From NCBI GenBank assembly GCA_964448105.1, contig CAYUVK010000023.1:1-54087 (forward strand): DNA of 54,087 nucleotides, given 5' to 3'. The notes beneath the pieces are model-generated. The model ran no database searches, had not been told where the DNA came from, and was given only the letters and a program-made list of their open reading frames with translations. The translations under genes were made by a program, and so were the position numbers. Of the stretch, positions 16,696 to 25,939 are shown one piece after another (position 1 is the stretch's first letter; the number at the start of each line of letters is the position of its first letter). Source of the DNA: CAVQBP01 sp964448105. GTDB lineage: Bacteria; Bacteroidota; Ignavibacteria; Ignavibacteriales; Ignavibacteriaceae.

Positions 16696-18111
16696 TTATT
16701 GCTGTTTGTACAAAGGTAATTTTACCTTGAAAACCGTACCTTCCCCCGGTTTGCTTTTTACTTCAATCTCTCCTTTATGCAGTTCAGTAATTAATTTACA
16801 GATTGATAATCCCAAGCCTGTTCCGCCGGTTTTTCTTGCCCTGTCTTTCTGAACTCTATAAAATCTGTTGAAAATTAAAGGAATGTCTTCTGCCGGTATG
16901 CCGGGGCCGTTATCACCAATTTCGATAATTACAAAGTCAGAATTTAGTTTAACATTTAGAGTTATATTTCCATCTTCTTGAGTGTACTTAACAGCATTTT
17001 CGAGCAGATTAAAAAATAACTGAAATAATCTAAGCCTATCTCCAAATACTATTTCAGGCAGAAAGTTTTTAATTACAATTTTCTGATTTTTAATTTCAGC
17101 TAGTATTTTAATATCGGAAACAGCATCTCTGAGGACATCATCAATTCTTACCGGCTTAAAATCAAATTGCGATTTGGGTGATTCTGTTTGGGACAACAAC
17201 AAAAGATTATTAATTAGGTGATTTAGTCTTGTGATTGTTTCAATATCATTTACAAATTTTTCTTTTAGTTCCAGCGGGATTTCAGGATTATTTAATTCAC
17301 CTTCCCAGTGTGATCTTAATATTGATAACGGTGTTTTTAATTCGTGTGCTGCATCAGCCATAAATTGCTGCTGACTCTCAAAAGCACTCTGCAGTCTATC
17401 CAATAAATTATTCAATACAATTGACAGTTGTCCCAGCTCGTCTTCAACATTATAAATTTGTATTCTCTCATCAAGATTGTCTTTACTAATTTTGTTGGCT
17501 TTTTGTGTAATTACATTTACTGGGCTTAACGTTTTTTGAATAACGAAATAACTTCCTACCGATATCAAAAGAATTCCTATAAAACCTCCAAATAAAATAT
17601 AATAGATTAAATGATCCATTGAATATTCAATGTGCCCGATTGGTAAACCTACGGTAATCCATCCGATAGTTTGATTATTATTTGTTAAACGTCTGTTCAT
17701 CAATCTGAACGTGACATTCCCGTTTTTATGAGAATTAAAAAATTTATTTCTCCGGGGGACTTTACTATCTATTAAATATGAAGCTTTATCACCATTGCCG
17801 GTTAATGGAATATCAAAAGACAATTTCCTGGCTATTTCAGAAGAATAAATGAGGTATTTATTTTTATTATAAATAACCAGGTAATATTGAGAGAAGTCAA
17901 CTGAGTTTTCGTGTCCGCTTTGTATTTCGGAAAATTCATCTTTATCAATATTATAGCTTTCTTCTATTGTTGAAGCAATTACATCTAATTCTTTATCAAG
18001 TGTATTGAACAGAAGCCTTTTTACCCCGTAATATGTACCGGAACAAAAAATTATTAAAATAAAAAAGGAGATAGAGAAATACCAGAAAGTAAGTCTCGTT
18101 CTAATTTTCAT
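16696..18111 (-). CDS. Sensor histidine kinase, CusS/BasS-like
   Basis: A 471-residue inner-membrane sensor: transmembrane helix 1 (about 9-31), a periplasmic sensor region (about 32-164), helix 2 (about 165-188), a HAMP domain, HisKA with the phosphoacceptor His256 in AAHELKTPLSILRSHWE, and a HATPase with N-box NLLENAVKYT, IGDNGPGIP and GGTGLGLSI. It overlaps the upstream response regulator by 4 bp, so the two are translationally coupled and form a cognate pair. The stimulus is unknown. The neighbouring M50 protease and BON protein, and the shared boxes before HtrA, point to envelope stress. Confidence 0.93.
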   Translation of the reverse strand: MKIRTRLTFWYFSISFFILIIFCSGTYYGVKRLLFNTLDKELDVIASTIEESYNIDKDEFSEIQSGHENSVDFSQYYLVIYNKNKYLIYSSEIARKLSFDIPLTGNGDKASYLIDSKVPRRNKFFNSHKNGNVTFRLMNRRLTNNNQTIGWITVGLPIGHIEYSMDHLIYYILFGGFIGILLISVGSYFVIQKTLSPVNVITQKANKISKDNLDERIQIYNVEDELGQLSIVLNNLLDRLQSAFESQQQFMADAAHELKTPLSILRSHWEGELNNPEIPLELKEKFVNDIETITRLNHLINNLLLLSQTESPKSQFDFKPVRIDDVLRDAVSDIKILAEIKNQKIVIKNFLPEIVFGDRLRLFQLFFNLLENAVKYTQEDGNITLNVKLNSDFVIIEIGDNGPGIPAEDIPLIFNRFYRVQKDRARKTGGTGLGLSICKLITELHKGEIEVKSKPGEGTVFKVKLPLYKQQ

Positions 18112-18788
18112 TGTTCTTCCTTCAACATGTAACCAACACCTCTAACGGTTTGTATGATATGTTTATTTGAGCCGTTCTCAATTTTTTTCCTGAGATTTTT
18201 TATATGAACATCTACAAAATTAGTCATACTAAATAAATCAAAATTATCTCCCCAAACGTGTTCGGCAATGGAGAGGCGTGATAAAACCCGGTTCTTGTTG
18301 TAAATCATAAATTCCAAAATAGAATATTCTTTTGCCGTTAGATTTATATTTTTACCATTTTTAAAAACTTCGTGTGTTGTAGTATTTATTTCCAGATCCG
18401 AAACAGAAATGGTTGAAGATTTTACTTCACTTTTCCGGCGTAGAAGTGATCTTACACGTGCCAATAGTTCGGGAATTGCAAAAGGTTTTGTAAGATAATC
18501 ATCTGCGCCTGCATCAAGACCTTCAACTTTATCTTTTACTGCCACTTTAGCTGTTAGTAGAAGAACCGGGGTAGTTAAATTTTGTTTCCTAATCTCATTT
18601 AAGATTTGAATGCCGTCATACTTCGGCAGTAAAATATCCAGAATAATTAAATCAAATCCGCCGACCAAAGCATTTTCCAGCCCTGTTTCACCATCAAAAG
18701 CTACTTGCACATTATACTTTTCGGTTTCAAGAATATTTTTTATTCTCAACGCCAAAGACTCTTCATCTTCCACAATTAATATTCGCAT
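18108..18788 (-). CDS. OmpR-family response regulator
   Basis: The 226 residues comprise a receiver domain (phosphoacceptor Asp51 in LIILDILLPKYDG, Lys101 in YLTKPF) and a winged-helix DNA-binding domain (about 125-224, with VFKNGKNINLTAKEYSILEF and VRGVGYML). It is the cognate partner of the overlapping kinase gene. A tandem heptamer box lies 41-58 nt upstream of its start and suggests autoregulation. The same pattern in front of the BON and HtrA-operon genes makes those its likely targets. Confidence 0.95.
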   Translation of the reverse strand: MRILIVEDEESLALRIKNILETEKYNVQVAFDGETGLENALVGGFDLIILDILLPKYDGIQILNEIRKQNLTTPVLLLTAKVAVKDKVEGLDAGADDYLTKPFAIPELLARVRSLLRRKSEVKSSTISVSDLEINTTTHEVFKNGKNINLTAKEYSILEFMIYNKNRVLSRLSIAEHVWGDNFDLFSMTNFVDVHIKNLRKKIENGSNKHIIQTVRGVGYMLKEEQ

Positions 18789-18828
18789 AATTTTTTGTTG
18801 CTTTTTAAATTAAAATTATTCTATTAAA

Positions 18829-18846
18829 ATGAATTTATGATGAAGA
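18829..18846 (-). promoter_or_regulatory. Candidate OmpR-type box upstream of the response regulator operon
   Basis: Plus-strand ATGAATT-TATG-ATGAAGA with the same 11-bp period as the boxes at 15315 and 30541 lies 41-58 nt before the response regulator start. It is the least perfect of the three (the distal heptamer ends TT rather than GA). Confidence 0.45.
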
Positions 18847-18926
18847 ACTAATTAACTAAACTTAACCATCTTTTGGGAAAAATGGAGTGTATGAGTAATA
18901 TATTATTGAATAATCGACACAATTTT

Positions 18927-20189
18927 TTATTTTGAAAAATAATTCAACCTAAAGATACTTACTTTAATGTGAGAAATTTTCCAGAATATTTTTGGCCTTT
19001 CAAGTGGTAATGAGTGGGCAAGCTCTTTGAGCTTTTGAATTAAGTCTTGCTGATAATTAAACAATTTTATATTGTCTGTATATTTTGTAAGAATTCTTTT
19101 TGTATCGGCAATGGATTGCTTGATTTTAAATAAATCGTTACTGTCTAAAAAATCAAAAGGAGAAGCCGTTAATGTTTCTTCGGAGGGTAATATTAAAAAT
19201 TCTTTTTTATATTTAACATCACCCTTAAAAACCCATGTGGGAGCATAACTGACATTAGAAATATAAATGGAATCATTATCAACATTTTTTGATAAGTTAA
19301 TGTTCAAAACTATCCCGGCATCAGTATATCTCTGCCTTTGATTTGAGAAAAAATTCCCCATCGAATAAGCGATAAAACCTGTATCTAACTTTGCATTTTT
19401 TGTTTTGAAATATTGAACAGGTTGCAAAACATGAGGATGTCCGCCGATAATAATATCGGCTCCTGCATTTATAGCTTCTTTCACAATTTCTTTTTGATAA
19501 CTAGTGGGACGGGTTACATATTGATCACCAAAGTGGAAATAAACAAAAACAATTTCTGCTCCATTTTCACGTGCTTTTTTTACGTCATCACGAATTAATT
19601 CCGGCTCAATTAAATTAACTAAATAGCTGCTGTTCTTTGGAATAGGTATTCTGTTTGTTCCGTATGTATAAGCAAGAAATGCAATTTTTATCCCTTTGAT
19701 ATTAAAAATTCTTATGGAATCTCTATCTCTCTCCGATTCAAATGTGCCGGTATAATTGATATTATTTTTATCTATTTGTTCGATAGTTCTAATGATACCT
19801 TTTTTCCCCTGATCCAAAGCATGATTATTTGCAGTTGTTAAGAGGTTAAAGCCTGCATTTTTTAATGCAGTTATATATTCGTCGGGACTATTGAAAAGGG
19901 GATAAGTTGAAAATCCATGCAATCTCCCGGCAGTGACTGTTTCAAAATTGCCAATAGTAAAATCGGAATTTATTAAATATTTTTTTATGAATTGAAACGG
20001 AGGATTAAAATTGAATGTGCCATCTTCCGATCTTGCGTAATTATATTGTGCAGAGTGGCACATCAGATCACCAACAGCGGAAATAGTAATTGTTACTACC
20101 GGGGTTTCAAACGGTAAAACCTGGGCAAAAACTTTTGATATTAATAAGAAGGAAAAACCTATAACTATGTACAAAATTTTTCTATTCAT
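18927..20189 (-). CDS. CapA-like (PgsA family) metallophosphatase-fold protein
   Basis: The 420 residues carry a signal peptide (1-22, KVFAQ) and then the CapA domain to about residue 300. Its motifs are AVGDLMCHSAQ, GNFET, TTANNHALDQG, FVYFHFGDQY and GGHPHVLQPVQ, which supply the conserved Asp/Asn/His ligands of the calcineurin-like fold. CapA/PgsA proteins take part in poly-gamma-glutamate capsule synthesis, but the family is wide and no capB, capC or capE gene is near, so a different surface role is possible. A helical C-terminal region of about 100 residues is unassigned. It is transcribed alone towards the response regulator operon. The leader upstream has nested inverted repeats. Confidence 0.85.
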   Translation of the reverse strand: MNRKILYIVIGFSFLLISKVFAQVLPFETPVVTITISAVGDLMCHSAQYNYARSEDGTFNFNPPFQFIKKYLINSDFTIGNFETVTAGRLHGFSTYPLFNSPDEYITALKNAGFNLLTTANNHALDQGKKGIIRTIEQIDKNNINYTGTFESERDRDSIRIFNIKGIKIAFLAYTYGTNRIPIPKNSSYLVNLIEPELIRDDVKKARENGAEIVFVYFHFGDQYVTRPTSYQKEIVKEAINAGADIIIGGHPHVLQPVQYFKTKNAKLDTGFIAYSMGNFFSNQRQRYTDAGIVLNINLSKNVDNDSIYISNVSYAPTWVFKGDVKYKKEFLILPSEETLTASPFDFLDSNDLFKIKQSIADTKRILTKYTDNIKLFNYQQDLIQKLKELAHSLPLERPKIFWKISHIKVSIFRLNYFSK

Positions 20190-20322
20190 TTAACCTGGTT
20201 CATTCTTTAGAGAAATCAAAATTAATCCAACTCATTTTTATTAAACAGTTAATCTTTCCAGCAATGCTTATCAAAAAAGCAATGATTTTTTGTCATGCTT
20301 AGACAAGTCAGATTCAAAAAAT

Positions 20323-20376
20323 ATTCTTTTTGTTCACTCTCAGAAGGAGAGTTCAAAATGTTTTATCAAAAAGAAT
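20323..20376. repeat. Nested inverted repeats upstream of capA-like gene
   Basis: An outer 10-bp perfect stem (20323-20332 with 20367-20376) encloses an inner 6-bp stem with a 5-nt loop (ACTCTC-AGAAG-GAGAGT, 20336-20352). On the minus strand this falls upstream of the CapA-like gene, so it could be a structured leader or an operator. No function is assigned. Confidence 0.35.
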
Positions 20377-20419
20377 ACCACATTTTGCTTTTAGATTGCA
20401 GTGTGAATTTAAAAAAATA

Positions 20420-20444
20420 GGCTGAATTATTTTGTAATTCAGCC
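20420..20444 (-). terminator. Intrinsic terminator
   Basis: A 10-bp perfect stem (GGCTGAATTA/TAATTCAGCC) with a 5-nt loop is followed on the minus strand by TATTTTTTT. It lies 24 nt after the histone-like gene and ends that operon. On the plus strand it is followed by TTTT as well. Confidence 0.88.
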
Positions 20445-20468
20445 TTTTAGAAAGAAAAGCAATAAAAA

Positions 20469-20666
20469 TTATGGTTGATTTTTCTCGGCTTTTCTTTGAG
20501 CTTTTACATCTTGAATCTCTTTACGTACATCTTGTGCTAATTTCCTTAAATCACTTAAACCTTTACGAACACGTGTACCTGCTGCAGCCTGACCTTTTTC
20601 GAAAAACTTTTCAAAATCAGTCTGTAGATTTCTAACTGCTTGCATTAAGTCCTCATATCTATTCAT
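20469..20666 (-). CDS. Histone H1-like (Hc1 family) nucleoid protein
   Basis: A 65-residue, lysine-rich, fully helical protein. The centre (KGQAAAGTRVRKGLSDLRKL) is the hallmark of the short Hc1/histone H1-like proteins found across Bacteroidota and Chlorobi, and the C-terminus is basic (KAQRKAEK). It probably coats DNA in the nucleoid. GGAGG precedes the ATG. It is the last gene of a three-gene minus-strand run, 29 nt after the Fe-S oxidoreductase, and is followed by a strong terminator. Its short size is normal for the family. Confidence 0.85.
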   Translation of the reverse strand: MNRYEDLMQAVRNLQTDFEKFFEKGQAAAGTRVRKGLSDLRKLAQDVRKEIQDVKAQRKAEKNQP

Positions 20667-20695
20667 GAATCCTCCTGAAAAAAATGAATGTTAAA

Positions 20696-22702
20696 TTAGT
20701 TAATTAGGTTTTCTAGAACAATTTCGGCAATATCTTTTACTGCCACTTCCTCCGATTTATCAAAATGTTTAACACCGTCAGTTAACATTGTCATGCAAAA
20801 CGGGCATGCTGAAGCCACCGTACTTGCACCGGTTTCAAGGGCTTCTTTAGTCCGTTCAACATTAATTTTCCCTCCTTCTTCATCTTCAAGAAACATTCTG
20901 CCGCCCCCGGCACCGCAGCAAAAACCTCTGCTTTTATTTCTTTTCATTTCTATAAATTCTAAACTTTCTGCATCTTTTAATGATTTGCGGGGAGCATTAT
21001 AAACATCATTGTATCTGCCAAGGTAACATGAATCATGATAAGTTACCTTTTCTTTTTTATCATTATTATTCTTTAATTGAATTTTACCTGTATTGATTAA
21101 TTCTTCAATTAACTGCGAATGGTGCATAACTTCGTAATTACCACCGAACTGTTTATACTCATTCCCCAGTGAATGAAAGCAATGCGGACACGCAGTTACA
21201 ATCTTTTTAACTCCATAATTATTCAAAGTCTCAACATTTTCCTGAATCATCATTTGTGCGAGATATTCATTTCCCAACCTGCGGGCAGTATCACCGTTGC
21301 ATTTTTCTTCTGTACCAAGAATTCTAAAATTAATTTCTGCTTTTTGCATAATAGTTGCAAAAGCCTGTGTAACTTTTTTATACCTATTATCAAATGAACC
21401 GGCACAGCCTACCCAGAATAAAATGTCACATCCCGGACTTTCTGCCATTGTTTTTATATTCATTCCCTCTGCCCAATTTGCACGGTCGGATTGATTAAAT
21501 GCCCAGGGTGTAAAATTAGTTTCAATACTTTTAAAAACATTATTTAAATTAGAAGGAAATTGAGCTTCGGTAAGAACCAAGTCCCTCCGCATGTCAACTA
21601 TTGAATCAATATGTTCTATCATAACCGGGCATTCTTGAACACAAGCGTTGCAAGTTGTACATTCCCAAAGTTCAATATCTGTAATATAATCGTGTACAAG
21701 CGTTTTTTCAAATATTTTTCCTTCATTTTTCCCGTTTTTTATTAAAGGAGCTTTGTCTTTAGTTCTCCTTCTAATATCAACAATAATCTTCCGTGGTGAT
21801 AAAGATTTCCCAACTGTAGCTGCCGGACAAACAGAAGTACACCTTCCGCATTCGGTACATGAATAACCGTCTAAAATTTGTTTCCATGAAAGCTGTTCAA
21901 TATCTGCAGCACCAAAAACATCAACGTTTTCATCTTCCAGGTTAATCGGGTCTAATGTATTTTTTCTTGGTTTTAATTTTGCAAAATATGTATTAGGAAT
22001 TGAAGTGATTACATGAAGATGTTTTGAGTATGGAAGGTAATTTAAAAAACCTAAAACGAAAACTATATGAGACCACCAAAATATTTCATAAAATGCAGCG
22101 GCATTTGACAGGTCACCTTTATAAAATAATCCGCTTAAATAGAATGAAACCGGGCGAAATTCATTTTTACCTAATGCAAAATTATGTATTGCAATCTGTG
22201 AAATATTTTCTCCAAACATAGAAACAACTACAAGCATAATTAAAACTAAAATAACAACTGCATCTAGTTTACCGATAATGTCAACTTCGAGTCTTTTAAT
22301 ATGCAGAATGAATCTTCTGTATAAAGCATACAAACATGAAGCAATAACAAGAATACCAAAAACATCCTGGATAAAAGTAATAACCAAATAGAAAGTTCCC
22401 GTAAAAGCCAGGCTGAAAGGCGTATAAAATCCCTGGATTATTGTTTCAACAACAACAAAAAGAAAAAGAACAAATCCCCAGAAAATTAAAAAATGAAGAG
22501 TTCCGGCCGGAGGATCTCTTAACAATTTTGTTTGTGCAAAAGCAACTGTCCAGACTCTTTTTAATCTTTCACCAGCCCTGTCAAACCTATCATCCTTTTT
22601 CTTTGCTACCATCATGTACTGGAACAAATTTCTGCAGCTCCACAAAAATAATCCGATAGCAAAAACAAAAAACAGTATAAAGATGATATTTTTTAAATGC
22701 AT
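20696..22702 (-). CDS. Membrane-anchored (Fe-S) oxidoreductase with CCG domains
   Basis: The 668 residues start with about five or six transmembrane helices (to about 235) resembling the NarI/haem-b gamma-subunit fold. A two-cluster ferredoxin domain follows (CTECGRCTSVCP and CTTCNACVQECP), then two cysteine-rich CCG domains of the HdrD/GlpC type (EEKCNGD with VTACPHCFH, and HDSCYLGRY with GFCCGAGGGRMF and ACPFCMTM). Such proteins pass electrons between a soluble flavoprotein partner and membrane quinone. In many aerobes they are paired with ETF and acyl-CoA dehydrogenases. No etfAB is adjacent, but an acyl-CoA dehydrogenase is divergently encoded 2 kb away. It lies 20 nt after the hydrolase-BioY gene. 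Confidence 0.88.
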   Translation of the reverse strand: MHLKNIIFILFFVFAIGLFLWSCRNLFQYMMVAKKKDDRFDRAGERLKRVWTVAFAQTKLLRDPPAGTLHFLIFWGFVLFLFVVVETIIQGFYTPFSLAFTGTFYLVITFIQDVFGILVIASCLYALYRRFILHIKRLEVDIIGKLDAVVILVLIMLVVVSMFGENISQIAIHNFALGKNEFRPVSFYLSGLFYKGDLSNAAAFYEIFWWSHIVFVLGFLNYLPYSKHLHVITSIPNTYFAKLKPRKNTLDPINLEDENVDVFGAADIEQLSWKQILDGYSCTECGRCTSVCPAATVGKSLSPRKIIVDIRRRTKDKAPLIKNGKNEGKIFEKTLVHDYITDIELWECTTCNACVQECPVMIEHIDSIVDMRRDLVLTEAQFPSNLNNVFKSIETNFTPWAFNQSDRANWAEGMNIKTMAESPGCDILFWVGCAGSFDNRYKKVTQAFATIMQKAEINFRILGTEEKCNGDTARRLGNEYLAQMMIQENVETLNNYGVKKIVTACPHCFHSLGNEYKQFGGNYEVMHHSQLIEELINTGKIQLKNNNDKKEKVTYHDSCYLGRYNDVYNAPRKSLKDAESLEFIEMKRNKSRGFCCGAGGGRMFLEDEEGGKINVERTKEALETGASTVASACPFCMTMLTDGVKHFDKSEEVAVKDIAEIVLENLIN

Positions 22703-22722
22703 AAAAACCGAAATAAATTCTT

Positions 22723-24183
22723 CTAATTGCCTGGTAGTTTTGAATACTTCTTCGATATTCCAAAATAAATGCTTGCGGCTGCAAATACTTTAATTACCAT
22801 CCAGACTGTAAAAATACCGCCGCCTACTTTTAATGCTTCCGAAAAATTATTTATAAAAAAGAAATTTAAAAATAAAACTCCTATGCCAATAATTATTAAA
22901 CTTCCGATAAACATAGAGAGAACAACACTTAAATAATTTTTATTTATCTCAACTAAATAACCGATTACAAATGCTGCAGCCGGAAATGCTAAAAGATACC
23001 CGCCGGTAGGTCCTAACAATATTGCAAATCCGAGCGATCCATTTGCAAATACCGGGAGACCAATACTTCCTAAAAATATATATAGAATTTGGCTGTATGC
23101 ACCATTTCTCGATCCTAAAAAAGCTCCAGATAACAATACCGTCATTGTTTGAAGAGTAAAAGGAATAGGTTTTACCGGTATTGCTATTTGAGCACTTACT
23201 GCGGTTAATAGTGAAAAAGAAATTATCCAAAAAAGTTGGAACGAAGATATGTTTGACAAAAAATCTAAAACAACAGAACGTTTTGCATTATCATTTATGC
23301 CCATAATTATTCCTCTAGTTAAATTATTTATAAAAAACTCTTCTGTTTTATTAAGTAAAAAATCAAGTTTAGGATTACTTCCTTCGAAAGGATGTTTTGC
23401 ATTGAAAGTGTGTCCTGTAGATGGAATTTTGATAAATTCAGTCATCTCTTTATTTGACCAATCATAAATAGTTTCCGCTTCCTTAATTGGAACTGCTAAA
23501 TCCTGTTCACCATGAGCAATAAATAAAGGTATTTTCAAATTTCTTACTGCATATTCAATATTTAATATACCGTCTTTATTTTTTTCAAGATCATCAAGAA
23601 GAGAAACGTTTAACTTCATCACTTGATTTGTTCTTGTATTTAGAACTTCAAAGACTCCTTTTTTTCTCCACACCTCTTTTTGACGCTTTGAATATCTGTC
23701 AAAGTTGGAAACAGAAGCCCAAACAGCAACAGCGTTTATTTCATTTTTCTGTTTTGCAGTTAAAATGGAAATACCGCTGCCTCTACTATGCCCGAGCAAT
23801 CCAATATATTTATTGTTAGTTTCTCCAAAAAAGTTGTTTTTATACGCAACAATTATTGCCGATAATTCCGAAATTTCTAAGGAAAAGGTATTTTCTGCAA
23901 ATTTATCAAGCTCTGTAAACTCAGTTAAATTATTACCAATTCCATTGTGAGAAAAATTAAAAGTAATTACAAAAAAGTTCCTTTTACTAAAATATTCACC
24001 AATATACGGGCAAAATCCCCAGTCTTTAAATCCTTTGAAACCATGAACTAAAATAATGCAGGGGGACTGCCTTATATTTTCTTTTCCGAAAATAGTTGCC
24101 TTCAGTTTATTGCCCTGAGATGTATTCAATACAAAATCTTTGCTCACATTGTCAAATATGCTTATTAAAGTTAGAAAAGTCAA
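22723..24183 (-). CDS. Alpha/beta-hydrolase fused to BioY biotin transporter subunit
   Basis: One uninterrupted frame of 486 codons holds two unrelated domains. Residues 1-285 are an alpha/beta-hydrolase: oxyanion region LVHGFKGFKDWG, nucleophile elbow GHSRGSG, acid in HGEQDLAVPI, and His in STGHTFN. Residues 294-486 are BioY, the substrate-binding S component of ECF biotin transporters, with about six helices and the motifs PIPFTLQT and GSRNGAYSQILYIFLGSIGLP, then GPTGGYLLAFP. At the junction an AGAGGA ribosome binding site sits six bases before an in-frame ATG (23304) that would give a normal 193-residue BioY. The product may therefore be a fusion, a separate BioY, or both. It is first in an operon with the Fe-S protein and histone-like gene. 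No EcfA/EcfT or biotin genes are adjacent. Confidence 0.85.
   Translation of the reverse strand: MTFLTLISIFDNVSKDFVLNTSQGNKLKATIFGKENIRQSPCIILVHGFKGFKDWGFCPYIGEYFSKRNFFVITFNFSHNGIGNNLTEFTELDKFAENTFSLEISELSAIIVAYKNNFFGETNNKYIGLLGHSRGSGISILTAKQKNEINAVAVWASVSNFDRYSKRQKEVWRKKGVFEVLNTRTNQVMKLNVSLLDDLEKNKDGILNIEYAVRNLKIPLFIAHGEQDLAVPIKEAETIYDWSNKEMTEFIKIPSTGHTFNAKHPFEGSNPKLDFLLNKTEEFFINNLTRGIIMGINDNAKRSVVLDFLSNISSFQLFWIISFSLLTAVSAQIAIPVKPIPFTLQTMTVLLSGAFLGSRNGAYSQILYIFLGSIGLPVFANGSLGFAILLGPTGGYLLAFPAAAFVIGYLVEINKNYLSVVLSMFIGSLIIIGIGVLFLNFFFINNFSEALKVGGGIFTVWMVIKVFAAASIYFGISKKYSKLPGN
23302..23316 (-). promoter_or_regulatory. Internal ribosome binding site and ATG for BioY
   Basis: Minus-strand AGAGGA-ATAATT-ATG lies inside the hydrolase-BioY frame, exactly at the BioY domain boundary. 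It is good enough to start BioY alone, and suggests that two genes lost the stop codon between them. Confidence 0.5.
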
Positions 24184-24714
24184 GAAAATAGGTCAAAAAT
24201 TAGGTTTTTAAACTTTTGTTGTGTTTTGGAGAAATTGATTTGAAATTTTGTAAAAAAAGAGCTTCACATATAAAATATATAAAGAATTCATCAGTTTTTA
24301 TGGATTTATTTAAATAATCAAATTTAACTTTCAGATTGTTTTACGGACAGCATTCTTAATTAAATATTTCACTCAATTTAATTATTAATTTACATAATCT
24401 TTATTTCTATTAAATTCTGCTTATTAACTGAGAATTGTAATTGGTAATCATATATTGATAATCAAAAGATTTATTAGATGCATAATATTTCAAAATAATT
24501 AATAGTTAACCATATGTTCAAAAATCAACCTTATAATAATTTTATTAAGAGGATTATTTCACGGTTAAAAATAAGTTAATTTCATTTTAAATAATTATGA
24601 ATTAAGAATTCAACTTTTATATCTTTACAAACTTAAATATTTTAATCCTAATTATTTCCATTTTTAATTACAAATAGTATTTTAGTTTTTCACATAAGCT
24701 TAAAAAATGATTAA
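24184..24714. other. Divergent intergenic region
   Basis: There are 531 very AT-rich bases between the divergent hydrolase-BioY and acyl-CoA dehydrogenase genes. It must hold both promoters. I could not identify a FadR-, BirA- or other operator and see no ORF worth reporting. Confidence 0.5.
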
Positions 24715-25860
24715 ATGAATTTCTCTTTTACAGAAGAACAGAAAATGTTAAGGGAATTGGTAAAAGAATTTACAGATTCCGAAATAAAACCGCTGGCACC
24801 AATAATTGATGAACAAGAAGATATCCCATTAGAATTAATAAAAAAATTAGGAAAAGTTGGATTTCTCGGAGTATCCTTTCCTGAAGAATATGGCGGCGGG
24901 GGATTCGGAGAAGTTGGCTATTGTATTATGCAGGAAGAAGTCTCACGCGGCTGCGGTTCAACTGCTACATTTATCGGTGCTCATCAATCTATTGGTACTA
25001 ATGCCATTTATATTGGTGGTTCTGAAGAATTAAAAAGAAAATATCTTCCTCAATTAACTTCAGGTGAAAAAATTGCAGCATTTGCTTTAACAGAACCCGG
25101 TGCCGGTTCGGATACTTTTAATCTTAAGACAACAGCAAAGCTTAAGGGAGATAAATGGATTTTAAACGGAAATAAAATATGGATTACAAATGCAGGCATT
25201 GCAGATGTTTTTTCTGTTTTTGCAAGAACAACAAATGGTATAAGCGGCTTTGTTGTTGAAGCCGGTTCTCCCGGTTTAATTATAGGCCCGCCGGAAAAAA
25301 AATTGGGAATAAAAGGGAGTGTAACTAATACTGTGACTTTTGAAGATGTAGAAGTTCCAAAAGAAAATATTATAGGTTGTGATGGAAAAGGTTTTCTTGT
25401 TGCTATGACTACGCTGGATTCCGGGAGGCTGGGTCTTGGAGCATGCTGCCTGGGTGCTTCAAAAGAGCTTCTTGAAATATCTACAAAATTTGCAAAGAGG
25501 AGGGAACAATTTGGGAAATCAATTTCGAAATTTGAAGCCGTGCAATTTATGCTTGCAGAAATTGCCACCAAAATTTATGCTATGGAGGGAATTGTTTACA
25601 GAACAGCTCAAAAGTATGATGATAAAAAAGATACTTCTTTAGAAGCAGCTATTGTTAAGCTCTTTTGCTCCGAAGCTATGGCAGAAGTTGCCGATAAAGC
25701 TTTACAAATTCATGGCGGAATGGGTTTTTCAAGAGAACTTCCGCTTGAAAGATATTTTAGGGATGCCAGGATATTAAAGATTTTTGAAGGTACAAATGAA
25801 ATTCAAAAACTAATTATAGGCCGTTCCGTTATAAAAAACGGAGGGAAATGGGAGTTGTAG
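24715..25860 (+). CDS. Acyl-CoA dehydrogenase
   Basis: The 381-residue FAD enzyme introduces the alpha-beta double bond of acyl-CoA in beta-oxidation or amino-acid breakdown and passes electrons to ETF. N-terminal helical domain to about 115, beta domain with FALTEPGAGSD (substrate/FAD loop) and WITNAGIADVF, C-terminal helical domain with FGKSISKFEAVQFMLAE, IHGGMGFSRELPLERYFRDA and the catalytic glutamate in FEGTNEIQ. The length is typical of short-chain (butyryl-CoA-type) enzymes. The ATG has no obvious ribosome binding site. Its electrons could reach the quinone pool through the Fe-S oxidoreductase encoded divergently. Confidence 0.95.
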   Translation: MNFSFTEEQKMLRELVKEFTDSEIKPLAPIIDEQEDIPLELIKKLGKVGFLGVSFPEEYGGGGFGEVGYCIMQEEVSRGCGSTATFIGAHQSIGTNAIYIGGSEELKRKYLPQLTSGEKIAAFALTEPGAGSDTFNLKTTAKLKGDKWILNGNKIWITNAGIADVFSVFARTTNGISGFVVEAGSPGLIIGPPEKKLGIKGSVTNTVTFEDVEVPKENIIGCDGKGFLVAMTTLDSGRLGLGACCLGASKELLEISTKFAKRREQFGKSISKFEAVQFMLAEIATKIYAMEGIVYRTAQKYDDKKDTSLEAAIVKLFCSEAMAEVADKALQIHGGMGFSRELPLERYFRDARILKIFEGTNEIQKLIIGRSVIKNGGKWEL

Positions 25861-25939
25861 GCTATAAAGTTTATGGTAAAAAGTATAGCACTTATACAAT
25901 ATACCTTTATACTTTATTTCCAGAGTGAGAATCAGGATG

